Below, piece by piece: positions 7,845 to 16,691 of a stretch of 64,000 bases of DNA. The stretch is from positions 43,855-107,854 of the forward strand of contig JAPPLB010000173.1 of the NCBI GenBank assembly GCA_028819575.1, in the 5' to 3' direction. The position numbers were made by a program, and so were the translations under genes. The number at the start of each line of letters is the position of its first letter. Positions within the stretch are counted from its first letter, which is position 1. Source of the stretch: Bryobacterales bacterium (GTDB lineage: Bacteria; Acidobacteriota; Terriglobia; Bryobacterales; UBA6623). The notes under the pieces were generated by a model. That model was not told the DNA's origin, made no database searches, and saw only the letters and a list, made by a program, of their open reading frames with translations.

Positions 7845-9848
7845 ATGCGCCGGAAACTCATCGTTCGTATCGTGCTGTTCGTCTTCGTGACCTGTCTTCC
7901 GGGTCTCTCCCAGACCGGTGATGACTCATCGACCGTGCTGGAGCAGATCTTGTCGATCACTTCAGTCGGGGGCGCAGCGATCTCCCCCGACGGTTCCGAG
8001 GTCGCCTACGTGGTTACGCCCCACGATGCGAAGGGTAACAGCCTGGGCTCGGAAATCCGCATCGTCTCGACGCAAACCGGCGAAGAGCGCAAACTCGTCA
8101 ACGGCAGCGGTCCGATGTGGTCCCCGGACGGCTCGAAGATTGCCTATTTCTCTTCCCGAAGCGGTCGCCGTCAAGTCTGGGTTATCGAGGCCGCCGGCGG
8201 CTCTACCGAGCAATGGACAGACCATCCCGGCTATATCGATCGCTTTCGCTGGGGACCTGGCTCGAAGCGTATCGCTTTCCTTTTTCGACAAGCTCATGCG
8301 GCCGACCTCCGATTCTTCACCAAGGCGCCCCATCCGTTGATGCCGGTCGTTGTTGATGGCAACAACCTCCCGATGAATCAGTTGGCGATCATCGATCTCG
8401 AAACCAAGACCCCCAATACGATCACGCCCGCCAGCTACAGCGTCTGCGGCTACGAGCAGTGGTTCCCCGACACGTTCTCCTGGTCACCCGATGGCGAACG
8501 CCTCGTCTTCACAAAGCGTCCTCACGCCAAAGCCGGCGGGCATCTCCATGGCGACCTGGTTTCGGTCACGCACCGCGGCCACGCGCCGCGGCGTCTGGTC
8601 GAGCGCGAGGGTATGGATGCCCACCCGGTTTGGTCGCCCGACGGCAATCATGTCGCTTTCATTTCAACGGAGCGTTACGACTGGGTGACCGTCTCCTATC
8701 TGTATCTCGTTCACCCGTCCACGCTCGAACGCCGCAAGATCACTCCCGACTTCGATGAGAAGATCAAGACGTTCTTCTGGACCTCCGACAGCAAACGCAT
8801 CCTCTTCATCGCCGGCGACCGCACTGCCTCGCAGATCTATTCCGTCGACATTGAAACGGCTGAAGTCGAAGCCCTTACCAACGGTGATGACTTCCTGAGC
8901 GGACTCAGCGTCGCCGCCGACAGGGACTCGATCGCCTTCATCCGCCAGAACGCCGCGGATCCGCCCGATGTCTACTTTGCCCGCTTGGATGAAATGAAGC
9001 CGAAGCGGCTCACCGAGGTCAACCCACAGATCAAATCGTGGCCGGAGATCCGAACCGAGGTCGTTCGTTGGAAGAGCTTCGACGGCATGGAAATCGAGGG
9101 ACTGGTTCACTGGCCGCATCGGTATCGCCAGGGCCGCCGCTATCCGCTGCTGGTTGTCCCGCACGGCGGGCCGCACTCCGTCATGTCGAATCTGTTCGTG
9201 AACGGCGAATACCGCATCTTCGCGATGCGCGGCTGGGCGGTCTATCGACCCAACTTCCGGGGCAGCGGCCATTACGGCGAAAAGTTTCTCCGGGCGAACC
9301 TCGGCTCCTGGGGCATCGGAGACTATCAGGACGTAATGAGCGGCGTCGACCACCTGATCAAGGTTGGGCTCGCCGACCCCGACCGCCTCGGCATCTCCGG
9401 GTCAAGCTACGGTGGATTCATGACGTCGTGGACCATCGGTCAGACCGGCCGTTTCAAGGCTGCGGTCGTCGGAGCCGCCGTTACCGATGTTCCGAGCTTT
9501 CTGCGGACTACCGATGTCCCGGAGCGCTTCGAAAGCTATCTCGGCAAGGACATCGTGGTCTACCAGCGTTCCTCCCCCCTGACCTACGCGGACAAAATCG
9601 AGACACCCACGCTCATCTGGCACGGCGACGCCGACATTCGCGTCCCCGTCATGCAGGGTCGCCACCTCTATACCGCTCTGCTCAAGAACGAGATTCCGGT
9701 GGAGTTCGTCATCTATCCCGGCGAACCCCACGGCCTGCGTCGCCCCCTCAACCGGCGTGACCTGTTGCTGCGGAAAATCCGCTGGCTCCACGGCTGGGTC
9801 ATCAACGGTGAGCGCCCGAAACCGGTTGTCCCGGCGACCCCCGAGTAA
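7845..9848 (+). CDS. exported S9-family prolyl oligopeptidase / acylaminoacyl-peptidase-like serine peptidase
   Basis: 667 residues. A signal peptide (MRRKLIVRIVLFVFV...) precedes a beta-propeller built from WSPDG-type blades (TolB/WD40-like, about residues 30-370) and an alpha/beta-hydrolase domain. The nucleophile motif GSSYGGF lies near residue 520, the catalytic Asp in HGDADIRVP and the His in EPHGL. The enzyme would trim peptides in the periplasm. An ATG at 7833 is an alternative start. It stands alone between the repeat element and a gene on the other strand. Confidence 0.92.
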   Translation: MRRKLIVRIVLFVFVTCLPGLSQTGDDSSTVLEQILSITSVGGAAISPDGSEVAYVVTPHDAKGNSLGSEIRIVSTQTGEERKLVNGSGPMWSPDGSKIAYFSSRSGRRQVWVIEAAGGSTEQWTDHPGYIDRFRWGPGSKRIAFLFRQAHAADLRFFTKAPHPLMPVVVDGNNLPMNQLAIIDLETKTPNTITPASYSVCGYEQWFPDTFSWSPDGERLVFTKRPHAKAGGHLHGDLVSVTHRGHAPRRLVEREGMDAHPVWSPDGNHVAFISTERYDWVTVSYLYLVHPSTLERRKITPDFDEKIKTFFWTSDSKRILFIAGDRTASQIYSVDIETAEVEALTNGDDFLSGLSVAADRDSIAFIRQNAADPPDVYFARLDEMKPKRLTEVNPQIKSWPEIRTEVVRWKSFDGMEIEGLVHWPHRYRQGRRYPLLVVPHGGPHSVMSNLFVNGEYRIFAMRGWAVYRPNFRGSGHYGEKFLRANLGSWGIGDYQDVMSGVDHLIKVGLADPDRLGISGSSYGGFMTSWTIGQTGRFKAAVVGAAVTDVPSFLRTTDVPERFESYLGKDIVVYQRSSPLTYADKIETPTLIWHGDADIRVPVMQGRHLYTALLKNEIPVEFVIYPGEPHGLRRPLNRRDLLLRKIRWLHGWVINGERPKPVVPATPE

Positions 9849-10162
9849 TCATTCGCTCCCTCGATTCCGGGGCTGTGCCAGGCGGTTGTTACGAGCCTGA
9901 CCCGTCCTCTCTCGTCATGCGCCGGTCCCGACTTCGGACAACTGCCGCAGAGCACCATCTTCAAGCAAACCGCCTTGCATCAGTTCACTTGGCCGAGGCG
10001 AGTGAAGAATAGGGAAATTGGTGGGAAGATCCGCCTTCGACGATGCCCGGGGGCCGGATGGCAAGAATGTTGAGAGAAACTTTACGGCCTTCTCTGACCA
10101 ATTTGCGGATTCACCAGTTAATTCATAGATGGAATTGTCCAACGAACAGGCCATTCCAGCCG
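9849..10162. other. 314-bp gap between convergent genes, nothing recognised
   Basis: The gap lies between the 3' ends of the S9 peptidase and surE. I see no repeat element, RNA gene or credible open frame. The right half is more AT-rich than its surroundings. Confidence 0.4.
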
Positions 10163-10918
10163 TCACAAATCAGGGGCCATGATCTTCTCCCAGGATTGCC
10201 GCAACGGCTCGATCAACATCTCCTCGGTATGGTCAAAACGGATCGGCGTAATCGAAACCTTGCCGTCGCGGATCGCCGCGTAGTCGCTGCCGGGCTCGGC
10301 ATCAGCCAAAGGCACTTCCTCATGCATCCAGTAATACGGCCTGCCGTGAGGATCAAGCACCTCGATCATCAGTTTTCGTGAAATCTTCCGGCTCTGGCGC
10401 GTAATCTCGATTCCCTCATTCCAGGGATGAGGGACGTTCACGTTGAGGGCGACCCCGGCCGGCATCCCCGTTTCCAACGCCTGTAAAGCGATACGTGGGG
10501 CCAGCTCGGCAGCCTGCGAATAATCGATGTTCTTGCGTGCGTTCACCGAAAGGGCAATCGCCGGAATGCTGTATTTGGCCGCTTCCGCCGCTGCCGCTAC
10601 GGTGCCCGAGTAATAGATGTTCTCGCCGAGGTTCGATCCGGCATTGATGCCGGAAACCACCAAGTCCGGCCGGAAGTCCAGGATTTGGTTCACCGCCATC
10701 ATCACCGTGTCCGCCGGAGTACCTTCCACGGCGTAACGCCGGACGCCCTTCTTTTCAAATCGCAGGGGGCGTCGCAAGGTGATGGACCGGCTCGTGCCGC
10801 TCTGCTCATTCAACGGAGCGGCGACGTGAATCTCCCCCACGCCGGCGAGCGCTTCCTCCAGGACCTGCAACCCGAGCGCGCCGACACCATCGTCGTTTGT
10901 CAGCAGAATGCGGACCAT
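10163..10918 (-). CDS. surE: 5'/3'-nucleotidase SurE
   Basis: 251 residues, the normal family length. The N-terminal ILLTNDDG motif carries the metal-binding Asp pair. SGTSRSITL and the VSGINAGSNLG segment are also family hallmarks. SurE dephosphorylates nucleoside monophosphates in the cytoplasm and is linked to stationary-phase survival and nucleotide salvage. It follows the MerR-type gene after 13 bases on the same strand, so the two probably form an operon. Confidence 0.95.
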   Translation of the reverse strand: MVRILLTNDDGVGALGLQVLEEALAGVGEIHVAAPLNEQSGTSRSITLRRPLRFEKKGVRRYAVEGTPADTVMMAVNQILDFRPDLVVSGINAGSNLGENIYYSGTVAAAAEAAKYSIPAIALSVNARKNIDYSQAAELAPRIALQALETGMPAGVALNVNVPHPWNEGIEITRQSRKISRKLMIEVLDPHGRPYYWMHEEVPLADAEPGSDYAAIRDGKVSITPIRFDHTEEMLIEPLRQSWEKIMAPDL

Positions 10919-10931
10919 CGGGAAGGTTGGC

Positions 10932-11327
10932 TCAGCGTTTGTTCAGGAGGGCCAGGATCTCTCGCAACTCTTGCTTGATGCCGGTCAGGTCCGGAGAAGC
11001 GGCGGTGGCTTGCGGGGCGGGGAAAAGCTGATCAGACTGCTCGCCGCTCTCGGCGGCGTTGTTCTGCTTCGGTCGGCCTCGCATCGCTTTGCGGGCCCCG
11101 GCGATCGTGTAGCCCTCGTCGTAGAGCAGGCGCTTGATCTCGAGCACCGTTTCCACGTCTTTGCGGCGATACTGGCGTTGGCCGCTCGAGGTCTTCTTCG
11201 GGGAGAGAGCGGGGAACTCCCCTTCCCAGAACCGCAGAACGTAAGCCTCGATGCCGGTAAGCTGACTCACGTCCCCGATGCGAAAAAAAAGCCGGTCAGG
11301 GATCTTGGGAGTCTCCTGCTCCGCCAT
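10932..11327 (-). CDS. MerR-family transcriptional regulator
   Basis: 131 residues. The N-terminal winged helix-turn-helix of the MerR family spans about residues 14-85 (FRIGDVSQLTGIEAYVLRFWE, then RQYRRKDVETVLEIKRLL). A short polar, coiled C-terminus follows, with no metal-binding Cys pair. This is the short MerR subtype found near housekeeping genes. It would bind promoter DNA as a dimer; the effector is unknown. It is the first gene of a likely two-gene operon with surE. Confidence 0.88.
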   Translation of the reverse strand: MAEQETPKIPDRLFFRIGDVSQLTGIEAYVLRFWEGEFPALSPKKTSSGQRQYRRKDVETVLEIKRLLYDEGYTIAGARKAMRGRPKQNNAAESGEQSDQLFPAPQATAASPDLTGIKQELREILALLNKR

Positions 11328-11449
11328 GAGAGCCTATCGTAACAGACTGCCTGAAGTGATGAGGATGGTCCGTCGTCTTCCGGGAAATGGCGGTGCCCGA
11401 TGATCCCGAGCTCGCAGAATCGGAGCCGGATCTTCTCGCCGACACTCTC

Positions 11450-13090
11450 CTATGGCAACTGAAACGCGACGCTGATCGTCGTCGCAGCCTCGATGGGTTG
11501 GCCGTTCAACAGCATGGGTTTGTATCGCCATTGCCTCACTGCTTGCATGGCCGCTGTAACCAATCGCCGGTCCACGAGGGTGTTGATCGGCTTGAGGCCC
11601 ATGGGTTCTCCCTGTTTGCTGATCACCGCCTCGAGCACCACGGTGCCTTCCACGCCTTCTCGCTGGACATCCTTGTCGTAGACCGGGGGCACATGGTGAA
11701 TGAGCTTCGCCTTCTCGACGTTGCCACCGACTCGATGCCTCGACGTTGTGAATGTCCCGGCTTCAACGGCCGGCCTGCTTCCTGAAACCACGATCATCTC
11801 CTCGATGGGACTGACATCCAGGGTGATGTCGAGGTGTTTGTCAACAGTGAGGTCCACCTGCTGCTCGTAGGTCGCGAAACCCCTGGCGCGCACCTCGATT
11901 CGATAGGCGGGCGCCGGCGCGAGACCATGGATTCGGTAGGAGCCGTCCGCACTCGTGGTGGTCGCCTCGGTATTGCCGCCGGCAGAGTCCACGATGAGAA
12001 CAATGGCCTCGGGGATCCGTGCTCCGCTGGCGTCCTGGACGGAGCCGGAAAGAGTGATCCCACTCGATTGGCCGAGTGTGGGCGAAACAAGCGAGAGCAG
12101 AACGGCCGCGGTCAAGCCTGCCGCGGTCAGTTTCCGGCGCACCGCTCCACTCAGCATCCCGGAATGGAATCCCGGCTTTCGCAGGATTCGTTCGATCCGT
12201 CGAGATATGCGAGGAGTGTGGGCCATCGCAGGTGTTGCGGCCGGAAGCGCTCCTTCCTCCTGACCTTCCGCAGCGAACTCGAGCAACGTCTCGGCATATC
12301 CTTCAGGGTCCCGTGTAACCAGGATGACATGATCGTCACATGCCGTCTCAGCCAGCGCCTTCAGGCGGCGGTTTAACCGGCGGGCGAGCGGATGAAACCA
12401 GAATACGGCCTCGTTCAAAGCCGCCGCTGCCAGAATCCATCCGTCCCGGCGAGCAATGTGCGCCAGTTCGTGCAAAAGCACAGCCTGCAGTTTTTCCTTG
12501 CCCCATGCCGGCCATGCAGCGGGCAGGATGATGACAGGCCGAATGAATCCGAACACCACCGGAGTCCCGACCTCCGGGCTCGACACCATTTTGGGTGCGT
12601 GGCCGAGCTTGGCTGCTTGGAGCAAACTCTGTAGCAACTCTTGTGAAGCGGGTTCGACAATGGCATCCCCCCGAGCCATCAACTGAAGAATGCGCCGCCA
12701 CGCAGTCATGGATCGCAAGAGGAGAATCGACGTCACCATGAGCGATAGCAGACCCGCTAGCCCCAGCCAGTTATCGGAAGAACCGATAGCGGACGTTACG
12801 GGGGAAACGGCTGCGTCCGGCCATGCCTGCATCACCGGGACGGAAACCGTCGTCTCGACAATCACACTTGAGGAGATTCCCGGCAGCCTGCCTGACACGT
12901 CCACCACCGGCAACAGGATCATCCCGCACAGCACGGCTGTCAAGACTCCGTGCTCCAGCGCCGGCCGTCGCGGACGCATCAACGACAGAATCAACCAGAC
13001 AGGCAAGATGAGCGCCATTGCGCGCAAGGAAGACAGGAAGAGTACATCAAAGACGACCTTTCCGAATTCGACAGTGGTTGTGCCTATCAT
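11450..13090 (-). CDS. BlaR1-like M56 membrane peptidase with carboxypeptidase-regulatory and TonB-C domains
   Basis: 546 residues in three parts. An N-terminal M56 metallopeptidase has about four membrane segments and the zinc motif HELAHIARRDGW near residue 210, with a downstream Glu in LAETACDD. Another membrane helix follows near residue 330. Residues about 345-445 form a carboxypeptidase regulatory-like beta domain (ITLSGSVQDASGARIPEA). The last 75 residues are a TonB C-terminal domain (YDKDVQREGVEGTVVLEAVI). The M56 part should cleave the BlaI repressor when the periplasmic part senses a signal. The start overlaps the BlaI stop by 4 bases (ATGA). Confidence 0.9.
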   Translation of the reverse strand: MIGTTTVEFGKVVFDVLFLSSLRAMALILPVWLILSLMRPRRPALEHGVLTAVLCGMILLPVVDVSGRLPGISSSVIVETTVSVPVMQAWPDAAVSPVTSAIGSSDNWLGLAGLLSLMVTSILLLRSMTAWRRILQLMARGDAIVEPASQELLQSLLQAAKLGHAPKMVSSPEVGTPVVFGFIRPVIILPAAWPAWGKEKLQAVLLHELAHIARRDGWILAAAALNEAVFWFHPLARRLNRRLKALAETACDDHVILVTRDPEGYAETLLEFAAEGQEEGALPAATPAMAHTPRISRRIERILRKPGFHSGMLSGAVRRKLTAAGLTAAVLLSLVSPTLGQSSGITLSGSVQDASGARIPEAIVLIVDSAGGNTEATTTSADGSYRIHGLAPAPAYRIEVRARGFATYEQQVDLTVDKHLDITLDVSPIEEMIVVSGSRPAVEAGTFTTSRHRVGGNVEKAKLIHHVPPVYDKDVQREGVEGTVVLEAVISKQGEPMGLKPINTLVDRRLVTAAMQAVRQWRYKPMLLNGQPIEAATTISVAFQLP

Positions 13091-13485
13091 GGTTTTCTCC
13101 TCTTCGTCTCGCGGGTTGCCGCGATTCGTCTGGCCAATCTTTCGAGTTCCTTGCCATCGATGACGTCGTTGTCGACCATCCCGATGAGGAGCTGCTCGAT
13201 GGAACCGTTGCAGAATCGGTCGACGATTCTGCGGACGGCTTGTGCAGCAACGCTTTCACCAGGATCGAGGGGACGATAGAGATACGTGCGGCCCTCCACG
13301 GTGTGCGTCAAGTAGCCTTTGCTCTCCAAGCGTCGAAGGATCGTCCGGACGGTGGAGTCTTTCATCGGGTGCCGAGCGGCAAGGGAGGTCCGAACGTCGT
13401 CGGCGGTCACCGAACCGCTGGACCACACATGGCTCATCACGAGCTCTTCGAGTCCACTGAGATCGTTCCAGGTGTTACGGCCCAT
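13087..13485 (-). CDS. BlaI/MecI-family repressor
   Basis: 132 residues. A winged-helix DNA-binding domain (LSGLEELVMSHVWSSG, DSTVRTILRRLESKGYL) is followed by a short dimerisation and cleavage region. Family members repress their own operon until the M56 partner cuts them. I chose the ATG at 13485; the frame stays open to 13548, but that extension is not conserved in type and would cover the operator. It is translationally coupled to the M56 gene by a 4-base overlap. Confidence 0.92.
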   Translation of the reverse strand: MGRNTWNDLSGLEELVMSHVWSSGSVTADDVRTSLAARHPMKDSTVRTILRRLESKGYLTHTVEGRTYLYRPLDPGESVAAQAVRRIVDRFCNGSIEQLLIGMVDNDVIDGKELERLARRIAATRETKRRKP

Positions 13486-13490
13486 AACGT

Positions 13491-13501
13491 TACATTTTGT
13501 A
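13491..13501. promoter_or_regulatory. candidate BlaI operator (TACA-N3-TGTA)
   Basis: The sequence TACATTTTGTA is a TACA/TGTA dyad, the core of known BlaI/MecI operators. It lies only 5 bases upstream of the chosen BlaI start, where repressor binding would block its own transcription. The site is read from sequence; its use is inferred. Confidence 0.5.
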
Positions 13502-13588
13502 GCATAAAAGGGCGGCTCCGTCAAGCGGTTCCGGCTCGTGCGGCGCAATGGAAGAAGTTCCCCTGGCGAGCCAAGCAGGAAACCTGAT

Positions 13589-13680
13589 GCGAAACATCCC
13601 CCGGATCAAGCGGCGTTGACGCTGGCCCGAATCTTTCCCACTTGAATGACCCGCACACGGGCGGAGAAAAAACGGGCCTG
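13589..13680 (+). repeat. second repeat family, copy 1 (about 91 bp)
   Basis: This stretch is clearly related to 16590-16680. Shared blocks are GAAACATCC, GGATCAAG or TGATCAAG, GGCGTTGAC, TTTCCC and CGGGCGGAG followed by an A-run. Each copy ends at GCCTG, where a tip of the 185-bp element begins. Its function is unknown. Confidence 0.6.
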
Positions 13681-13711
13681 CATTTCTCACCAAGCGGCGA
13701 GGCGAAGTGCC
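13675..13711 (+). repeat. fragment of the 185-bp element (left arm only)
   Basis: Matches the first 35 or so bases of the element (GGCCTGCATTTCTCACC, then GCGGCGAGGCGAAGTGC) and then breaks off into a heptameric TCGTGNY tract. Confidence 0.7.
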
Positions 13712-13714
13712 TGT

Positions 13715-13741
13715 GGGTCACGAGACACGAGTCACGAAGCG
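13715..13741 (-). repeat. heptameric TCGTGNY tract
   Basis: On the minus strand this reads as TTCGTGA, CTCGTGT, CTCGTGA in a row, a period of seven bases. It joins directly onto a fragment of the 185-bp element. Similar tracts recur at 43071, 52349, 52691, 56891, 58452 and 63723. Confidence 0.6.
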
Positions 13742-13760
13742 CAATCGTTGCATTCGGGTA

Positions 13761-13784
13761 CTGAAGCCCTTCAGTCTTTTTTTT
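13761..13784 (+). terminator. short hairpin followed by a T-run
   Basis: CTGAAGCCCTTCAG forms a 5-bp stem with a 4-base loop, followed by TCTTTTTTTT. It looks like a weak intrinsic terminator on the plus strand, but no plus-strand gene ends just before it. The same 14-base core recurs at 57060. Confidence 0.4.
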
Positions 13785-14067
13785 CCGCCCCGGCCGGCCT
13801 GGCATGAGGACAGGATGTCGGGAATCACCCGGGTCGACTTGTCTTCAGCACGGCACGGCATGGGGCGGCATGGGCGGCATATTGCCCCCGGAGCCGGTGT
13901 CCGCGCGCCGTCAGCCGCCGCTCCCGCAGCGGCGACCCCTACATGAACCCATGTTGGAAAAGAGGATCGTTCTGTATTGCCTTGACAGCACTTTCTGCCT
14001 CGTGCAAGCAATTCGTTCGGCGATGCCCGTATTGGTTCTGAAGAGAGCCGTCTTCCCGTGGCCTACA

Positions 14068-14736
14068 ATGGCTTCCGTGTCCGTGACGGCGCTTGTCCTG
14101 ATTTCGTCGGTTCTGTTGGCGGCCTCTGTACCTGCCGATGTCGCCTTCCGCAAGGTCTCCTTCGACACGAGTGACGGCGGCAAAATCCACGCCAACCTCT
14201 ATGGCGGGGGAGCGCATGGGGTCGTGCTGGCCCACGGAGCCGTCTTCGACAAAGAGAGCTGGCACGAGCAGGCAACGCGTCTGGCGCGAGCCGGCCTGCG
14301 AGTTCTGGCCATCGATTTCCGTGGCTACGGCGATTCCAGGCCGGGCAGCTTGGGTCAGGCTCTGTACCTCGACATCCTCGGCGCGGTCAAGCACCTCGAG
14401 GAGGAGGGCTGTGAACGTGTCTCGATTGTCGGCGGCAGCATGGGCGGAGGCGCTGCGGCAAGAGCCGCCGTCGAAGCCGAACCCGGCGCCATCGACCGGC
14501 TCGTTCTGCTGGCGCACTCGCCCATCGACGATCCCGCCGCGATGCAAGGCGACAAGCTCTTCATCGCGACCGAAGGGGACCGTCTTGCGGCCCGCCGCCG
14601 GCAATTCGATCAAGCGAGCGAGCCCAAGAAATGGGTCGTCCTTGACGGCTCCTCCCACGCACAGCACATCTTCAAGACCCCGCAAGCCGAAGAGTTGATG
14701 GAGCACATCCTCGATTGGCTTGCGAGCCATCACTGA
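14068..14736 (+). CDS. exported alpha/beta hydrolase
   Basis: About 222 residues from the ATG at 14068, which opens a signal peptide (MASVSVTALVLISSVLLAA). The fold is a small alpha/beta hydrolase: the strand before AHGAVFDKESW, the FRGYGDS motif, the nucleophile elbow GGSMGGG, and a C-terminal His in GSSHAQHIF. The acid residue is probably in ATEGDR. Substrate unknown; esterase or dienelactone-hydrolase-like activity is plausible. Open frame continues upstream to 13804 but is unlikely to be translated. The next gene starts 9 bases downstream, so the two are probably an operon. Confidence 0.8.
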   Translation: MASVSVTALVLISSVLLAASVPADVAFRKVSFDTSDGGKIHANLYGGGAHGVVLAHGAVFDKESWHEQATRLARAGLRVLAIDFRGYGDSRPGSLGQALYLDILGAVKHLEEEGCERVSIVGGSMGGGAAARAAVEAEPGAIDRLVLLAHSPIDDPAAMQGDKLFIATEGDRLAARRRQFDQASEPKKWVVLDGSSHAQHIFKTPQAEELMEHILDWLASHH

Positions 14737-14744
14737 GGACTGCC

Positions 14745-16142
14745 ATGACAACCCACCGCCCGACACGCCGCGACTTTCTTTCTTCGACAGCCCTGGCGGG
14801 CTTGGCGCTTCCTTCGTGCGGCGGCCCGCACGCGCCGGCTTTCTCGTTGTCTCTGTTTCAAGCCGACGTCACGCCGCCGGCCGCCGGTCACCCCTTGCTG
14901 GCCTACCGCGTTTCGCGCTCGATTGTCGACCCGCTGTTCGTGCATGGTTTTGTCCTGCACGGTCCCGAGCAGCCCATCGTTCTTTGCGCCGTCGACTGGT
15001 GTGAAATCCGTAACGAGTCCTACGAGGCCTGGCGCGCGAAACTCGCTGCGGCCGCCGGCACGGCCAAGGAGCGGGTGCTGGTCACCTGCCTTCACCAACA
15101 CGACGCTCCTTACACGGACCGCGTCGCGCAGAGCTATTTCGAGAAGCACGATCTCCCCGGTGCGCTCTGCGACGTCGAATTCGAAGACCGCATGATCGAG
15201 CGCGTCGCGTCCGCGGTTCGCGAAAGCCTCGCCGACCGGCGACCCATCGACCGCATCGGCCTCGGTCAAGCCAAGGCCGATCGACTCGCTTCCAGCCGCC
15301 GCTACCTCACCGAGGACGGCAAGGTTTCGTGGGGCCGCGGCAGCACGACCCGCGATCCGGCCATCCGCGCGCTCCCCGAAGGCCTCGTCGACCCCTATGT
15401 CAAGACCATCAGCTTCTGGTCCGGCGAAGAAGCCGTGGCGGCGCTCAGTTGCTATGCGACGCATCCGATGAGCTATTACGGCGACGGCGACATCTCGGCG
15501 GACTTCGTCGGCATGGCCCGTCTCCGCCGGCAGCAGGACACGCCCGGTGTCAAGCAGATCTTCGTCGCCGGTTGCAGCGGCGATGTCACGGTGGGCAAAT
15601 ACAACGACGGCAGCAAGGCGAACCGCCCGATCTTCGCCGACCGCCTCCACAAGGCCATGGCCGACGCCTGGAATGCCACCGAGACCCGGCCGCTCGAAAC
15701 CGTGGAGTTCCGCAACGTTCTGCTTCGCATGGAGCCCCGTCAATCGCCCGGCTACCGGCTCGAGGACTACCACAAGACCATCGCCGACCACGCGGCCGAA
15801 CCGCGCCCCCGCCTCACGGCCGCCCTGGGGCTTAGCTGGCGCGAGCGCTATGACGCCGGTCATGCGATCGACGTGCCCGCCATCGATTTCGGCCCGGCCC
15901 AACTCGTTCTCATGCCGGCCGAATCATTCGTCCAGTATCAACTCTGGGCTCAGGAAATGCGCCCCGACTCCTTCGTCATGGTGATGGGATACGGCGAGTG
16001 TGCGCCCGGCTACATCCCTTCCGCGAAGGACGCCGCCGAAGGCTACAACGACCACTACAGTTGGATCGCTTTCCCCGAGTGCGAACACGCCATGAAGACC
16101 GCGCTGAAGAACGCCCTTGCTGCGGACACGGGAACCACTTGA
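14745..16142 (+). CDS. Tat-exported neutral/alkaline ceramidase-like hydrolase
   Basis: 465 residues. The twin-arginine signal (RPTRRDFLSSTALAGLALP) is followed by a domain typical of the neutral/alkaline non-lysosomal ceramidase N-terminal family. It has an FQADVTPP opening, a metal-binding segment VLVTCLHQHDAPY, the ATHPMSYYGDGDISADFVG core and a CSGDV segment. Family members cleave amide bonds of lipids such as ceramide using zinc, but many bacterial relatives have no known substrate. I chose the ATG at 14745 because it puts RR six residues from the start. Confidence 0.8.
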   Translation: MTTHRPTRRDFLSSTALAGLALPSCGGPHAPAFSLSLFQADVTPPAAGHPLLAYRVSRSIVDPLFVHGFVLHGPEQPIVLCAVDWCEIRNESYEAWRAKLAAAAGTAKERVLVTCLHQHDAPYTDRVAQSYFEKHDLPGALCDVEFEDRMIERVASAVRESLADRRPIDRIGLGQAKADRLASSRRYLTEDGKVSWGRGSTTRDPAIRALPEGLVDPYVKTISFWSGEEAVAALSCYATHPMSYYGDGDISADFVGMARLRRQQDTPGVKQIFVAGCSGDVTVGKYNDGSKANRPIFADRLHKAMADAWNATETRPLETVEFRNVLLRMEPRQSPGYRLEDYHKTIADHAAEPRPRLTAALGLSWRERYDAGHAIDVPAIDFGPAQLVLMPAESFVQYQLWAQEMRPDSFVMVMGYGECAPGYIPSAKDAAEGYNDHYSWIAFPECEHAMKTALKNALAADTGTT

Positions 16143-16297
16143 GCTCGCTGCCCGGAAGAGGTCTTGGGCTCCGCCTCCTGTGTGAACAAGTTTCGTGCGA
16201 TGGGAAGCCCATGAGCGGCATCCTGTCGCCGCTCTTCTTGCCTCCTGCAAAGCCAGATCATTGAGGCTGAATGCACGTCAGCAATTCGTAGAAATCC
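16143..16297. other. short gap before the repeat element, nothing recognised
   Basis: The stretch follows the ceramidase-like gene and leads into a full 185-bp element. No open frame or hairpin here is credible. Confidence 0.3.
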
Positions 16298-16482
16298 TTA
16301 GCCTGCATTTCTCACCACGCGGCGAGGTGAAGTGCGTGAGAGGGCCGTCAGGACGAGGCGCGAGCCGCTTGGCGCGCGCAGGCGTACTTGAACAGTACGT
16401 TGAGCACGGCAAGCAAGCGCAACGAAGTCCTGACGCTCGTATCGTGTGCTTCGACCGTCGGGTGGTGAGAAATGCAGGGTAG
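16298..16482 (+). repeat. 185-bp inverted-repeat element, full copy
   Basis: Same orientation and length as the copy at 7621. The left end is TTAGCCTGCATTTCTCACC and the right end GGTGAGAAATGCAGGGTAG, so each terminal CTAG has one change. Internal GCGTACTTGAACAGTACG keeps the partial palindrome with a different middle base. Confidence 0.9.
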
Positions 16483-16589
16483 CCGCTTAGAACGACAGAC
16501 CTGTTACTCGTTTACCGTTCACAGGGCCGGCCCAATGTCGGATTTTCGTAGGGGACGCTACGATGGAGTGTTCCGTCCGTTCTACTAGT

Positions 16590-16680
16590 GTGAAACATCC
16601 TCCTGATCAAGTGGCGTTGACCCCGGTCTGGGTGTTTCCCGCTGTATGATCTGCACGCGGGCGGAGGAAAAACTAGCCTG
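16590..16680 (+). repeat. second repeat family, copy 2 (about 91 bp)
   Basis: Related to 13589-13680 over its whole length. It ends in ACTAGCCTG, a tip of the 185-bp element, and lies immediately upstream of the acyl-CoA dehydrogenase start, so it forms that gene's 5' region. Confidence 0.6.
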
Positions 16681-16691
16681 GTGACGAACTG

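Noticed and set aside
14730..15902. Long minus-strand frame opposite the ceramidase-like gene
   Set aside because: The plus strand has a clear Tat signal and family motifs; the antisense frame has the typical high-GC shadow composition.
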